Shown: in pieces, positions 33,909-43,593 of the stretch
Numbering within the stretch: the stretch's first letter is position 1
How the letters are laid out: each line of letters begins with the position of its first letter
Source of the DNA: Pseudomonas putida NBRC 14164
GTDB lineage: Bacteria; Pseudomonadota; Gammaproteobacteria; Pseudomonadales; Pseudomonadaceae
Assembly (NCBI RefSeq): GCF_000412675.1
Contig: NC_021505.1
Span: 862,501-926,500, forward strand
DNA length: 64,000 nt
Direction: 5' to 3'
Translations under genes and position numbers: made by a program
The notes under the pieces: model-generated
What the model was told of the DNA's origin: nothing
Seen by the model: only the letters and a program-made list of their open reading frames with translations
The model's database searches: none

Positions 33909-34784
33909 TCACGACTTGAATGCCGAACGGTATTCCCCGGGTGTTGCACCAAGCGCCTGCCTGAACCGGTTACTGAAATGGCTGGCACTGGCAAACCCGC
34001 ACAGCAGCGCAATCTCCCCCAGCGGCATTACGCCCAGCTGCAGCAGTTGGCAGGCCCGGTGCAGTCGCCGGGCCAGCAAATACTGGTGCGGCGGTAGGCC
34101 GAAACTGCTGCGGAACATGCGCGCAAAGTGGTATTCGGACAGGTTGCAGCGCAAGGCCAGTTCGCCCAGGGTAATCGGCTGGTCCAGGTGCACCTCGATG
34201 TAATCGACCAGCTGCCGGCGCAGGTTCGGCGCCAGCCCGCCTTTCAGGCGCAGGCCCTGGCGCAGCCCGACCTGGTTGAGCAGCGCATGGTCGACGATCT
34301 CGTGGGCCAGGCTGCTGGCCAGCAAGCGCTCGCCGGGCTCGTCCCAGTCCAGCTGGATCAGTTGGCGAAAGCGCACGGCCTGTTGCGGGTCGTCGAGAAA
34401 AGTCGCTTCCTGCAACTGCAGTTCACGCGGTTCCCGGTCGAGCAGGCGCACACAACCCAGGGCGAACTGCGCCTCGCTGACATACAGGTGCGCCAGGCGG
34501 ATTGCACCATTGACCACCCAGTTCGACTCCTGCCCGGCTGGCATCACGCACAGCTTGCCGGGCGCGCCCTTGTCGGCCGGGCGCTGGCGGCGAAAGGTGC
34601 CGGTACCGTCGGCGATGTAGCACGACAGGGTGTGGTGGGTCGGGGCCTGATAGTCGCGGGCATCGTCGCGGTTGCTCCACAGCGCCGCCGCCAGCCCATC
34701 GCCCAGGTGCGCGCTCAGCTCCAGCCTGGCGTGGGGCGAGGCATGCATGGCGTTGAACACTTGCAGTTGGGTGAGTGGCGTCAT
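33909..34784 (-). CDS. AraC-family transcriptional regulator
   Basis: A 291-residue AraC regulator with an N-terminal sensing domain (about 1-180) and two C-terminal helix-turn-helix motifs (ITLGELALRCNLSEYHFARMFRSSFG and MPLGEIALLCGFASASHFSNRFRQALG). It is convergent with the siderophore receptor and divergent from the EamA exporter, which is the more likely target. The ligand is unknown. Confidence 0.9.
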   Translation of the reverse strand: MTPLTQLQVFNAMHASPHARLELSAHLGDGLAAALWSNRDDARDYQAPTHHTLSCYIADGTGTFRRQRPADKGAPGKLCVMPAGQESNWVVNGAIRLAHLYVSEAQFALGCVRLLDREPRELQLQEATFLDDPQQAVRFRQLIQLDWDEPGERLLASSLAHEIVDHALLNQVGLRQGLRLKGGLAPNLRRQLVDYIEVHLDQPITLGELALRCNLSEYHFARMFRSSFGLPPHQYLLARRLHRACQLLQLGVMPLGEIALLCGFASASHFSNRFRQALGATPGEYRSAFKS

Positions 34785-34923
34785 GGGGGGCTCCTCTTGC
34801 CAGCCATCCTACTGCGCCTTGCATCGAGTGACAGCTACCGGCAAAGGAAAAGCGCAAGTTTGTGCAAGCGCCAGGCGCCGCACAGGGCAAACACTGGTGG
34901 CACTGGCGAGGGCTGCACCCTCG

Positions 34924-35005
34924 ATCGCCGGCAAGCCAGCTCCCACAGGTACAGCACCTGCCTCAAGCCGGGCACTGTACCTGTGGGAGCTGGCTTGCCG
35001 GCGAT
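34924..35005. repeat. REP pair, perfect 30-bp inverted repeat
   Basis: Arms 34924-34953 and 34976-35005 are exact reverse complements of the CGCCGGCAAGCCAGC type. It occupies most of the 274-base divergent gap between the AraC and EamA genes. Confidence 0.92.
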
Positions 35006-35058
35006 GGGTCGCGAAGCGGCCCCGGTGTGAATGGACGACCGCTTGAGGAGCCCTACCC

Positions 35059-35961
35059 ATGAACCTGTCACTCTACCTGCTTACCGTCCTGATCTGGGGC
35101 ACCACCTGGATCGCCTTGAAGCTCCAGCTGGGCGTTGTCGCCATCCCGGTCTCGATCGTCTATCGCTTCGCCCTGGCCGGCCTCATCCTGTTCGCCATCC
35201 TGCTGCTCACCCGCCGCCTGCAGCCCATGAACCGCCGCGGCCACCAGATCTGCCTGGCTCAGGGCTTGTGCCTGTTCTGCGTCAATTTCATGTGCTTCCT
35301 CACTGCCAGCCAGTGGATTGCCAGTGGCCTGATCGCCGTGGTGTTCTCCACTGCAACCCTGTGGAACGCACTTAACGCGCGGGTCTTCTTCGGCCAGAAG
35401 ATCGCCGCCAATGTACTGGGCGGCGGTGCCCTGGGCCTGCTCGGCCTGGGGCTGCTGTTCTGGCCAGAGCTGTCCCACCATGCCGCCAGCCGCGAGACCC
35501 TGTTCGGGCTCGGCCTTGCCCTGCTCGGCACGCTGTGTTTCTCGGCAGGCAACATGCTGTCGAGCATGCAGCAGAAGGCCGGGCTCAAGCCCATGACTAC
35601 CAATGCCTGGGGCATGGTCTACGGGGCCGCCATGCTGATGGTTTATTGCCTGTTCAGCGGCATTCCTTTCACCATGGAGTGGAACACCCGCTACATCGGT
35701 TCGCTGATGTACCTGGTGATTCCGGGTTCGGTGATCGGCTTCACTGCCTACCTGACCCTGGTCGGGCGCATGGGGCCGGAGCGGGCAGCCTATTGCACGG
35801 TGCTGTTCCCGTTGGTGGCGTTGAATGTGTCGGCGGTGGCCGAGGGGTATCAGTGGACGGCGCCGGCCTTGTTGGGGCTGGTGACGGTGATGGCGGGGAA
35901 TGTGCTGGTGTTTCGCAAGTCCAAGGCCAAGGTGGCTGACGGTATTTTGGTGGCCAAATAG
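35059..35961 (+). CDS. EamA/DMT-family exporter
   Basis: A 300-residue membrane protein with about ten hydrophobic segments in two EamA repeats (LYLLTVLIWGTTWIALKLQLG at the start of the first; ETLFGLGLALLGTLCFSAGNMLSSM at the second). Such carriers export amino acids or other small metabolites; the substrate is unknown. It is divergent from an AraC regulator and followed by a REP pair. Confidence 0.88.
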   Translation: MNLSLYLLTVLIWGTTWIALKLQLGVVAIPVSIVYRFALAGLILFAILLLTRRLQPMNRRGHQICLAQGLCLFCVNFMCFLTASQWIASGLIAVVFSTATLWNALNARVFFGQKIAANVLGGGALGLLGLGLLFWPELSHHAASRETLFGLGLALLGTLCFSAGNMLSSMQQKAGLKPMTTNAWGMVYGAAMLMVYCLFSGIPFTMEWNTRYIGSLMYLVIPGSVIGFTAYLTLVGRMGPERAAYCTVLFPLVALNVSAVAEGYQWTAPALLGLVTVMAGNVLVFRKSKAKVADGILVAK

Positions 35962-35970
35962 ATAATCTGT

Positions 35971-36084
35971 TGCCTGTACCGGCCTCTTCGCGGGTAAACC
36001 CGCTCCCACAGGTATTGCACAGGTCCTGAGGGCTGTGGGGTACCTGTGGGAGCGGGTTTACCCGCGAAGAGGCCGGTGCAGGCA
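35971..36084. repeat. REP pair, nearly perfect 44-bp arms
   Basis: Arms 35971-36014 and 36041-36084 pair over 44 bases with only small differences near GTACC/GGTGC. It lies between convergent EamA and hydroxyacid dehydrogenase genes, where it may act as a transcription barrier. Confidence 0.92.
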
Positions 36085-36095
36085 ACGAATAACTA

Positions 36096-37070
36096 TCAGC
36101 CCTTCCACACCTGCGGGTTCACCAGGTCCCGCGGCCGTTCACCCAGCAGAGCCGCGCGCAGGTTCTCCATCGCGCGGTTGGCCATGGCCTCACGGGTTTC
36201 GGCAGTGGCCGAACCGATGTGCGGCAAGGTCAGCGCGTTGGGCAGTTTGAACAGCGGCGAATCGCTCAGCGGCTCTTTCTCGTACACATCCAGGCCTGCC
36301 CCACGAATGGTGCCGTTCTGCAGCGCTTCGATCAGCGCGGCTTCGTCCACCACCGGCCCGCGTGCGATGTTGATCAGGAACGCGCTTGGTTTCATCAGCT
36401 TCAGTTCACGCGCACTGATCAACTTGCGGGTGGCGTCGGACAATGGCACCACAATGACGACGAAGTCCGCTTCTGCCAGCAACTGCTCCAGGCTGCGGAA
36501 CTGCGCGCCCAGCTCTTGCTCCAGCGCGGTCTTGCGGCTGTTGCCCGCGTAGATGACCGGCATGTTGAAGCCGAACCGGCCGCGACGGGCAATGGCGGCT
36601 CCGATGTTGCCCATACCGACGATACCCAGCGTCTTGCCATGCACATCGCTGCCGAAGAGGGCCGGGCCCACGGTGGCCTGCCAGTTGCCGGCCTTGGTCC
36701 AGGCATCCAGTTCGGCAGTGCGGCGGGCGCAGCCCATGACCAGCGAGAAGCCCAGGTCGGCGGTGCTTTCGGTGAGTACATCGGGGGTGTTGGTCAGGGC
36801 GATGCCGCGTTCGTTGAAGTAGTCCAGGTCGTAGTTGTCGTAGCCGACCGACACACTGGACACCACCTCCAGCCTGGCCGCGCCTTCAAGCTGCGCACGG
36901 CCCAGCTTGCGCCCGACACCGATCAGACCGTGGGCCTCCGGCAGGGCCTCGTTGAACTGGGCGTTGATGTCGCCCAGCTTGGGGTTGGGCAAAATCACGT
37001 TGAAGTCTTGCTGCAGGCGCTCGGCCATGGCCGGGGTGATACGGCTGAAGGCCAGGACGGTCTTTTTCAT
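36096..37070 (-). CDS. D-2-hydroxyacid dehydrogenase (GhrB/2-ketogluconate reductase type)
   Basis: A 324-residue NAD(P)-dependent reductase of 2-oxo acids: the Rossmann motif VGMGNIGAAIARR, the catalytic arginine in NIARGPVVDE, glutamate in YEKEPL and histidine in LPHIGSAT. The family includes glyoxylate/hydroxypyruvate and 2-ketogluconate reductases; which applies cannot be decided. ATG 37070 begins MKKTVLAFSR; the frame opens six codons earlier. It lies 78 bases downstream of a LysR gene on the same strand. Confidence 0.9.
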   Translation of the reverse strand: MKKTVLAFSRITPAMAERLQQDFNVILPNPKLGDINAQFNEALPEAHGLIGVGRKLGRAQLEGAARLEVVSSVSVGYDNYDLDYFNERGIALTNTPDVLTESTADLGFSLVMGCARRTAELDAWTKAGNWQATVGPALFGSDVHGKTLGIVGMGNIGAAIARRGRFGFNMPVIYAGNSRKTALEQELGAQFRSLEQLLAEADFVVIVVPLSDATRKLISARELKLMKPSAFLINIARGPVVDEAALIEALQNGTIRGAGLDVYEKEPLSDSPLFKLPNALTLPHIGSATAETREAMANRAMENLRAALLGERPRDLVNPQVWKG

Positions 37071-37148
37071 CGGGCAACTTCTCTGCAAGGCGGGGGTAGG
37101 TAATGGTTAGCAACCTACCATTGTCCACCCCCGCAATGCAGCAGCTTT

Positions 37149-38096
37149 TTAGTTGGCGATCAGCACCTGATGGGTTTTCAGGTCCGCCTCATGGGCCGCG
37201 AGAATCTCCGGTAGCGAGTTGCGCAGGTACTCGACCCACGTCTTGATCTTGGCATCCAGGTACTGCCGCGACGGGTAGATGGCGTACAGGTTCAGCTCCT
37301 GCAGGCGGTATTCGGGCAGCACCCGCACCAGGCTGCCATCCCGCAGGCCGTCGATGGCCGAATAGATCGGCAGCACGCCTACGCCCATGCCGCTGCGGAT
37401 GGCAGTCTTCATGGCATCAGCTGTATTGACCATGAACGGCGAACTGGTGATGTTGACCATCTCCTGGCCTTCCGGGCCGTCGAACAGCCATTTTTCCAGC
37501 GGGATCACCGGGCTGACCATGCGCAGGCAGGCGTGCTTGAGCAGGTCGGCGGGCTTTTGCGCACTGCCGTGGCGAGCGATGTAGTCGGGCGAGGCGCAGA
37601 CGATGCTGTAGGTGATGCCCAGGCGCTGCGACACGAACCCGGAGTCGGGCAGTTCGGTGGCCAGCACGATGGACACGTCATAGCCCTCGTCAAGCAGGTC
37701 GGGCACGCGGTTGGCCATGGTCAGGTCGAAGGTGACGTCCGGGTGCGATTCGCGGTAGCGGGCAATGGCATCGACCACGAAGTGCTGGCCCACCCCGGTC
37801 ATCGAGTGCACCTTCAGCTGCCCGGCCGGGCGGGCATGGGCATCGCTGGCTTCGGCTTCGGCTTCTTCCACATAGGTAAGAATCTGTTCGCAGCGCATCA
37901 GGTAGCGCTTGCCGGCCTCGGTCAGCGCAATGCGGCGGGTGGTACGGTTGAGCAGCCTTGTTTGCAGATGGGCTTCCAGGTTGGAGACCGCCCGCGACAC
38001 GTTCGCGGTGGTCGTATCGAGTTGCGCGGCAGCAGCGGTAAAGCTGCCAAGCTGGGCTACGCAACTGAAAGCACGCATGTTTTGCAGGGTGTCCAT
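37149..38096 (-). CDS. LysR-family regulator, divergent from FUSC efflux operon
   Basis: A 315-residue LysR protein: N-terminal winged helix (MRAFSCVAQLGSFTAAAAQLDTTTANVSRAVSNLEAHLQTRLLNRTTRRIALTEAG, in pieces) and a substrate-binding domain. It is divergent from the OMF-FUSC-DUF1656-HlyD operon with a 192-base gap, the standard arrangement for its regulator. It could also control the hydroxyacid dehydrogenase downstream. Confidence 0.92.
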   Translation of the reverse strand: MDTLQNMRAFSCVAQLGSFTAAAAQLDTTTANVSRAVSNLEAHLQTRLLNRTTRRIALTEAGKRYLMRCEQILTYVEEAEAEASDAHARPAGQLKVHSMTGVGQHFVVDAIARYRESHPDVTFDLTMANRVPDLLDEGYDVSIVLATELPDSGFVSQRLGITYSIVCASPDYIARHGSAQKPADLLKHACLRMVSPVIPLEKWLFDGPEGQEMVNITSSPFMVNTADAMKTAIRSGMGVGVLPIYSAIDGLRDGSLVRVLPEYRLQELNLYAIYPSRQYLDAKIKTWVEYLRNSLPEILAAHEADLKTHQVLIAN

Positions 38097-38288
38097 GGGT
38101 CACTCTCGATGTAGAGGACAAAATTGTGTCACGAAGTAACGCAGAAAAGCTGAAAAGTTGCCTTCGACCAAAGGCGGATTATCGCTGTTTTGGTAACAAA
38201 GATTCGCAGGAATCTGCGCTTATCGCCAGTGCTGCCGCCCCCTAGAATTGCCCAGCCCCCTTCACCTCTTCCTCGGGAAATCGCAGCT

Positions 38289-39818
38289 GTGCCGCGTCGC
38301 ATCATCAGAACGCTCAATGCGTTCAGTGCCTGTGCCCTTGCCCTCACCTTGAGTGGCTGTATCGGAACCTGGGGCATCGCCCCGCAAAGCAAGACGCTGC
38401 AAGCCAATACCTTGACCACCGACGCGGCCATACGCGAAGCCGCGACCGACGCCCATTGGCCCGACCAGCAGTGGTGGCACGCCTATGGCGACCCGCAGCT
38501 GGATCGCTGGATTACCCTGGCCGTGGCCGGCAGCCCGAGCCTGGCGATGGCAGCAGCGCGGGTACGTGAGGCCAAGGCCATGGCCGGCGTGGTCGAGTCG
38601 GCGGAAAAGCTCCAGGCCAACGGCCAGGCCACCCTCAAGCGCCACAACTGGCCTGAAGACCAGTTCTACGGCCCGGGCGCGCTGTCGGGCGCCAACACCT
38701 GGGACAACAACGCCGCCATCGGCTTCAGCTACGCCCTCGACCTCTGGGGCCGCGAACGCAATGCCAGCGAGCAGGCCGTCGACCAGGCACACATGAGCGT
38801 GGCCGAAGCCCGCCAGGCGCAGCTGGAGCTACAGAACAACGTGGTGCGCGCCTATATCCAGCTGAGCCTGCATTTTGCCCAGCGCGATATCGTCAAGGCC
38901 GAACTGGAGCAGCAGGAGCAGATCCTGGCCCTGGCCAAACGCCGCCTGGATGCCGGCATCGGTACCCATTTCGAAGTCAGCCAGGCCGAAGCGCCGCTGC
39001 CGGAAACCCACCGCCAGCTCGACAGCCTGAACGAAGACATTGCCCTGACCCGCAACCAGCTGGCCGCACTGGCCGGCAAGGGCCCGGGGGAGGGCGCGCA
39101 ATTGCAGCGCCCGGCCCTGGCCTTGGCCGCGCCGTTGAAACTGCCATCGAACCTGCCTGCCGAACTGGTCGGCCAGCGTCCCGACGTGGTCGCCAGCCGC
39201 TGGCAGGTGGCCGCCCAGGCGCGAGGTATCGACGTCGCCCACGCCGGCTTTTTCCCCAACGTCGACCTGGTTGGCAGCCTCGGCTTCATGGCCACCGGCG
39301 GTGGCCCGCTGGAATTCTTGACCGGGCGCAAGTTCAACTACAACGTCGGGCCGGCCATCAGCTTGCCGATCTTCGACGGTGGCCGCCTGCGCTCGGAACT
39401 GGGTGTGGCCTCGGCGGGGTATGACGTGGCTGTGGCCCGTTACAACCAGACCGTGGTGGGGGCACTGAAGAACATCTCCGACCAGTTGATCCGCCGCGAG
39501 TCGATGAAAGAACAGTCGCACTTCGCTGCCGAGTCGGTTGCCGCCGCGCAGAAAACCTATGACATCGCCATGGTCGCCTTTCAGCGCGGCCTTACCGACT
39601 ACCTGAACGTGCTCAACGCGCAGACCTTGCTGTTCCGCCAGCAACAGGTGCAGCAGCAGGTGCAGGCCGCCCGTCTGATCGCCCATGCCGAGCTGGTGAC
39701 CGCCCTGGGTGGTGGCCTGCAGGCCGGTCAGGATGCGCCGAAAGAGGAACGCCAGGCCGCGCCGAAAACCCCGGCCACCCTGGCCATTTTCGACAAGAAG
39801 CCGGATAACGCCGAATGA
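38289..39818 (+). CDS. Outer-membrane efflux lipoprotein (OprM/NodT family)
   Basis: A 509-residue TolC-like outer-membrane factor: signal sequence with lipobox LTLSGCIG, two OEP repeats, and the conserved RPDVVASRWQVAAQARGIDVAHAGFFPNVDL and LPIFDGGRLRSELGVA segments. The start is set at GTG 38289 (PRRIIRTLNAFSAC...), since sequence before it is not signal-like; a longer frame opens at 38190. Its stop overlaps the FUSC gene start by four bases. Confidence 0.88.
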   Translation: MPRRIIRTLNAFSACALALTLSGCIGTWGIAPQSKTLQANTLTTDAAIREAATDAHWPDQQWWHAYGDPQLDRWITLAVAGSPSLAMAAARVREAKAMAGVVESAEKLQANGQATLKRHNWPEDQFYGPGALSGANTWDNNAAIGFSYALDLWGRERNASEQAVDQAHMSVAEARQAQLELQNNVVRAYIQLSLHFAQRDIVKAELEQQEQILALAKRRLDAGIGTHFEVSQAEAPLPETHRQLDSLNEDIALTRNQLAALAGKGPGEGAQLQRPALALAAPLKLPSNLPAELVGQRPDVVASRWQVAAQARGIDVAHAGFFPNVDLVGSLGFMATGGGPLEFLTGRKFNYNVGPAISLPIFDGGRLRSELGVASAGYDVAVARYNQTVVGALKNISDQLIRRESMKEQSHFAAESVAAAQKTYDIAMVAFQRGLTDYLNVLNAQTLLFRQQQVQQQVQAARLIAHAELVTALGGGLQAGQDAPKEERQAAPKTPATLAIFDKKPDNAE

Positions 39819-41992
39819 GCACTTCCAGTTTGCCCGTGCGCTGGCTGCAAAGCCTGGAGTGGCGCCGGGGCTTCTTTGCCTGGGCACGCACCGACGGCGT
39901 GACCTGGGTGTACATCTTCAAGGTGCTGGCCGCCGCGTTCATCACCCTGTGGCTGGCCATGCGCCTGGAGCTGCCGCAACCGCGCACAGCCATGATCACC
40001 GTGTTCATCGTCATGCAGCCGCAAAGCGGGCATGTGTTCGCCAAGAGCTTCTACCGGGTGCTCGGCACCCTGGCCGGCTCGGCGATGATGGTGGCCCTGA
40101 TCGCCATCTTCCCGCAGAACACCGAGCTGTTCCTGCCTAGCCTGGCGCTGTGGGTGGGCCTGTGCTCGGCCGGCGCCATGCGCTACCGCACCTTCCGCGC
40201 CTATGGCTTTGTGCTGGCCGGCTACACCGCTGCGATGATCGGCCTGCCAGTGCTGCAGCACCCTGACCAGGCATTCATGGCCGCGGTATGGCGGGTGCTG
40301 GAAATTGCCCTGGGGATTCTGGTGTCGACCTTCGTCAGCGCCGCAATCCTGCCGCAGTCGGCCAGTGCTGCCATGCGCAACGCTTTGTACCAGCGCTTTG
40401 GCGTGTTCGCCGGGGTGGTGGTCGAGGCCCTGCGTGGCGATAGCCAGAAGGACCGTTTCGAGAGCAGCAACGTGCGCTTCGTTGCCGAGGCCGTGGGCCT
40501 TGAGAGCCTGCGCAACGTCACCGCCTTCGAAGACCCGCACATGCGTCGCCGCAGTGGCCGGCTGGTACGGATGAACAGCGAGTTCATGGCCATCACCACG
40601 CGCTTCAACGCCCTGCACCGGTTGCTCGAACGCCTGCGCGCACGTGGCCCATTGCAGATCGTCAGCGCCATCGAACCGGGCCTGAACACCCTGGTGGAGC
40701 TGCTGCAGCCTTACGTGGGCCGGGCGTTGACCGACGCCGATGCACTGCGCCTGACCCTGGAGCTGGCGGCCTACAAGGAAGGCCTGCAAGCCCAGGTGCG
40801 CGGGCTGCGCGCCGAGTACCTGGCGACCGAGCCCAGCGAATCCGACCTGCTCGACTTCCACACTGCGTTCGAACTGCTGTACCGCTTCGTCGACGAGATG
40901 TACAGCTACGCCGAAACCCACGCCTCGCTGGCTGCGCACAAGCACGAACGCGAGCAGTGGGACGAGCCCTACGTGGCGCAGACCAGCTGGCTGGTGTCGT
41001 TGGCTGCAGGTATCCGCGCTTCGGCGGTGCTGTTGCTGCTGGGCAGCTACTGGCTGCTCAGTGACTGGCCCAGTGGCGCCATGATGACCCTGATCGCCAC
41101 CGTCACCGTGGGCCTCTCGGCGGCCTCGCCGAACCCTAAGCGCATGTCGTTCCAGATGGCCTGCGGCACCGCCATCGGAGCTTTCATCGGCTTTTTCGAA
41201 ACCTTCTTCGTGTTCCCCTGGATCGACGGCTTCCCGCTGCTGTGCATGGTGCTGGCGCCGGTGTTCGTGCTGGGCGCGTTTCTCTCGTCACGCCCGGCCT
41301 ATGCCGGTTACGGCATCGGCCTGCTGGTGTTCTTTGCGATTGGCTCGGTGCCGAACAACCTCACTGTGTATGACCCGTACACCTTCATCAACGACTACAT
41401 CGGCATGGTCATCGGCATGTTTGTCTGCGCCGCCGCCGGGGCGATCATCCTGCCGCCCAACAGCCGCTGGTTGTGGAGCCGCCTGGAGCAAGAGCTGCGC
41501 GAGCAGGTGCTGTTTGCCATCAGCGGGCGCCTGCGCGGCATCGGCACGGCCTTCGAAAGCCGCACCCGCGACCTGTTGCACCAGGCCTATGGCCTGGCGG
41601 CCGGCAAGCCGCAGGTGCAGAGCCAGCTGATGGGCTGGATGTTCACCGTGCTGGAAATCGGCCACGCCGTGATCGAGCTGCGCAAGGAACAAGCCCGCGC
41701 ACCGGTGCACCCGGCCTACGCCGAGTCGCAGCCGTGGCGCCAGGCCATCCGCGTCATGGGCCGTGCCTTGACGCGGTTGTTCTTGCAGCCCAGTGCGAGC
41801 AACCACGAACGCGCCCTGGTCGCCGTGGACCATGCCATTGCCCGCGTGCAGGCCACCGACGAACCGTTCGCCCGGCACTTCGACACCTCGGTACTGCGCC
41901 GCGCGCAAAGCTACCTGCACTTCATCCGTTCCTCCTTGCTGGACCCACAGTCGCCACTGGCACCGGCGAAAGGATTGCACCATGCCCCGTGA
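39815..41992 (+). CDS. FUSC-family inner-membrane efflux protein (AaeB-like)
   Basis: A 725-residue protein with two groups of hydrophobic segments (about 30-180 and 385-545) separated and followed by cytoplasmic parts, as in AaeB, an aromatic carboxylic acid exporter. Recognisable stretches are RTAMITVFIVMQPQSGHVFAKSFYRVLGTLAG and SGAMMTLIATVTVGLSAASPNPKRMSFQM (in pieces). With the OMF, DUF1656 and HlyD genes it forms a complete efflux system; the substrate is inferred. Confidence 0.9.
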   Translation: MSTSSLPVRWLQSLEWRRGFFAWARTDGVTWVYIFKVLAAAFITLWLAMRLELPQPRTAMITVFIVMQPQSGHVFAKSFYRVLGTLAGSAMMVALIAIFPQNTELFLPSLALWVGLCSAGAMRYRTFRAYGFVLAGYTAAMIGLPVLQHPDQAFMAAVWRVLEIALGILVSTFVSAAILPQSASAAMRNALYQRFGVFAGVVVEALRGDSQKDRFESSNVRFVAEAVGLESLRNVTAFEDPHMRRRSGRLVRMNSEFMAITTRFNALHRLLERLRARGPLQIVSAIEPGLNTLVELLQPYVGRALTDADALRLTLELAAYKEGLQAQVRGLRAEYLATEPSESDLLDFHTAFELLYRFVDEMYSYAETHASLAAHKHEREQWDEPYVAQTSWLVSLAAGIRASAVLLLLGSYWLLSDWPSGAMMTLIATVTVGLSAASPNPKRMSFQMACGTAIGAFIGFFETFFVFPWIDGFPLLCMVLAPVFVLGAFLSSRPAYAGYGIGLLVFFAIGSVPNNLTVYDPYTFINDYIGMVIGMFVCAAAGAIILPPNSRWLWSRLEQELREQVLFAISGRLRGIGTAFESRTRDLLHQAYGLAAGKPQVQSQLMGWMFTVLEIGHAVIELRKEQARAPVHPAYAESQPWRQAIRVMGRALTRLFLQPSASNHERALVAVDHAIARVQATDEPFARHFDTSVLRRAQSYLHFIRSSLLDPQSPLAPAKGLHHAP

Positions 41993-42182
41993 AATCGCCT
42001 TCCATGGCGTGTACATGCCCACCATGACCTTGATGTTCCTGTTCGCCCTTGGCCTGGCCTGGGGCCTGGACCGGTTCATCGCCAGCCATGATGGCTACCG
42101 CTTCTTCTGGCACCCGGCGCTGTTGCGCCTGAGCCTGTTCGTCTGCCTGTTCGGCGCCATGGCGCTTACTGTCTACTGGTGA
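41982..42182 (+). CDS. DUF1656 small membrane protein
   Basis: A 66-residue protein with two membrane helices (YMPTMTLMFLFALGLAWGLDR and LLRLSLFVCLFGAMALTVYW), corresponding to AaeX/DUF1656, the small partner in FUSC efflux operons. ATG 41982 follows AAAGGATTGCACC and overlaps the FUSC gene by 11 bases. Role unknown. Confidence 0.85.
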   Translation: MPREIAFHGVYMPTMTLMFLFALGLAWGLDRFIASHDGYRFFWHPALLRLSLFVCLFGAMALTVYW

Positions 42183-42192
42183 GAAACCTTCG

Positions 42193-43053
42193 ATGAAAAA
42201 GTTCTTCAGCCTGATCGCCACCCTGCTGGTGCTGGTCGCTGCCGTGGCCATCGGTCGCCAGCTGTGGCTGCACTACATGACCACGCCATGGACCCGCGAC
42301 GGTCGCGTGCGCGCCGACATCATCAACGTCGCCGCCGACGTACCGGGTTACGTGGTGGATGTGCCGGTCAAGGACAACCAGCGGGTGAAGAAGGGCGACC
42401 TGCTGATCCAGATCGACCCCGAGCACTACCAACTGGCGGTCGACCAGGCCAAAGCCATGGTCGCCTCGCGCAAGGCCACCTGGGAAATGCGCAAGGTCAA
42501 CGCCAAGCGCCGTGCCGACATGGACAACCTGGTGATCTCCAAGGAAAACCGCGACGACGCCAGCAATATCGCCAACTCCGCCCAGGCCGATTACCAGCAA
42601 GCCCTTGCCGAACTGGCTGCAGCCGAGCTGAACCTCAAGCGCACCCATATCGTCGCCACGGTGGATGGCTACGTGACCAACCTGAACATCCACAGGGGCG
42701 ACTATGCGCGCACGGGTGAGGCGGTGATGGCGGTGGTCGACGAAAATTCGTTCTGGGTCTACGGGTTCTTCGAGGAAACCAAGCTGCCCCACGTGAAGGT
42801 GGGTGACCAGGCCGAGTTGCAGATGATGAGCGGCGAGCGCATCAAAGGGCATGTAGAGAGCATCGCCCGTGGTATCTATGACCGCGACAACCCACAAAGC
42901 CGCGAGCTGATCGCCGACGTGAACCCCACCTTCAACTGGGTGCGCCTGGCGCAGCGGGTGCCGGTACGTATTCACATCGATGAAGTGCCGGAAGGGTTTT
43001 TGCTGGCGGCGGGGACGACGTGCACGGTGGTAGTCAAGCCTGGCGAAGGTTGA
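42193..43053 (+). CDS. HlyD-family periplasmic adaptor (AaeA-like)
   Basis: A 286-residue membrane-fusion protein: an N-terminal membrane helix (FFSLIATLLVLVAAVAIG), a lipoyl-like domain split around a helical hairpin (PGYVVDVPVKDNQRVKKGDLLIQIDP ... RTHIVATVDGYVTNLNIHRGDY), and a beta-barrel part (FWVYGFFEETKLPHVKVGDQAEL). It links the FUSC pump to the outer-membrane factor. Ten bases after the DUF1656 stop; last in the operon. Confidence 0.92.
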   Translation: MKKFFSLIATLLVLVAAVAIGRQLWLHYMTTPWTRDGRVRADIINVAADVPGYVVDVPVKDNQRVKKGDLLIQIDPEHYQLAVDQAKAMVASRKATWEMRKVNAKRRADMDNLVISKENRDDASNIANSAQADYQQALAELAAAELNLKRTHIVATVDGYVTNLNIHRGDYARTGEAVMAVVDENSFWVYGFFEETKLPHVKVGDQAELQMMSGERIKGHVESIARGIYDRDNPQSRELIADVNPTFNWVRLAQRVPVRIHIDEVPEGFLLAAGTTCTVVVKPGEG

Positions 43054-43125
43054 CCTTCGCAACCATCCCGGCCTCCCGCATCATCTGTGGGAGCCCTGCT
43101 GATGCATGCGTATTAGCCAGTCGGC

Positions 43126-43593
43126 TCAATCTGCGGCAGCCTCTTGCAGCAACTGGTCCCAATCGTCCGGTGGGTGGCCGCCATGCAACATCTTTTGAAA
43201 GACCTTGTAAGCATCGTCGCTACTTTCGCAGGCCCGCTTGCTCGACTCGTCATTGACCCAGGCCAGCACGATGATCCTGCTGGGGGTGTGGTAGCGGAAG
43301 AACAACCGGTACTGCTGGAAGAACTTTGCTCTGAACCAGTGCTTGTGGTCACCGCCAAGTGTTGCCCCTTGCCGGTATTCGGGTTTGGTCGGGTCTTGAG
43401 GGATTACATCGAACGCCAACCGCCGGATGGCGGCCAGCCTTTTAAAGGCATTTCTTCTCGTATAACCCGTTGGGTCTTTGTCCCGTTGAGCCTCGACTTG
43501 AGCGCTTAGCGCGTCCAGTTTGGCCAGGAACAGCGGGTGGGCAATGACAGTCCATCCATGAATAACCAGAGGCTTCCTGCTCGCATCACTCAT
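43126..43593 (-). CDS. yhaV: Type II toxin YhaV (RNase)
   Basis: A 155-residue YhaV toxin: starts with LVIHGWTVIAHPLFLAKLDAL and has the family's conserved RLAFDVIPQDPTKPEYRQGATLGGDHKHWFRAKFFQQYRLFFRYH (in pieces). YhaV is a ribosome-dependent or free RNase neutralised by PrlF. Its ATG overlaps the antitoxin stop by four bases (ATGA), the usual antitoxin-first order. Confidence 0.93.
   Translation of the reverse strand: MSDASRKPLVIHGWTVIAHPLFLAKLDALSAQVEAQRDKDPTGYTRRNAFKRLAAIRRLAFDVIPQDPTKPEYRQGATLGGDHKHWFRAKFFQQYRLFFRYHTPSRIIVLAWVNDESSKRACESSDDAYKVFQKMLHGGHPPDDWDQLLQEAAAD

Noticed and set aside
43054..43125. REP remnant near the HlyD stop
   Set aside because: Only TGTGGGAGCCC is recognisable; too short and degenerate to annotate.
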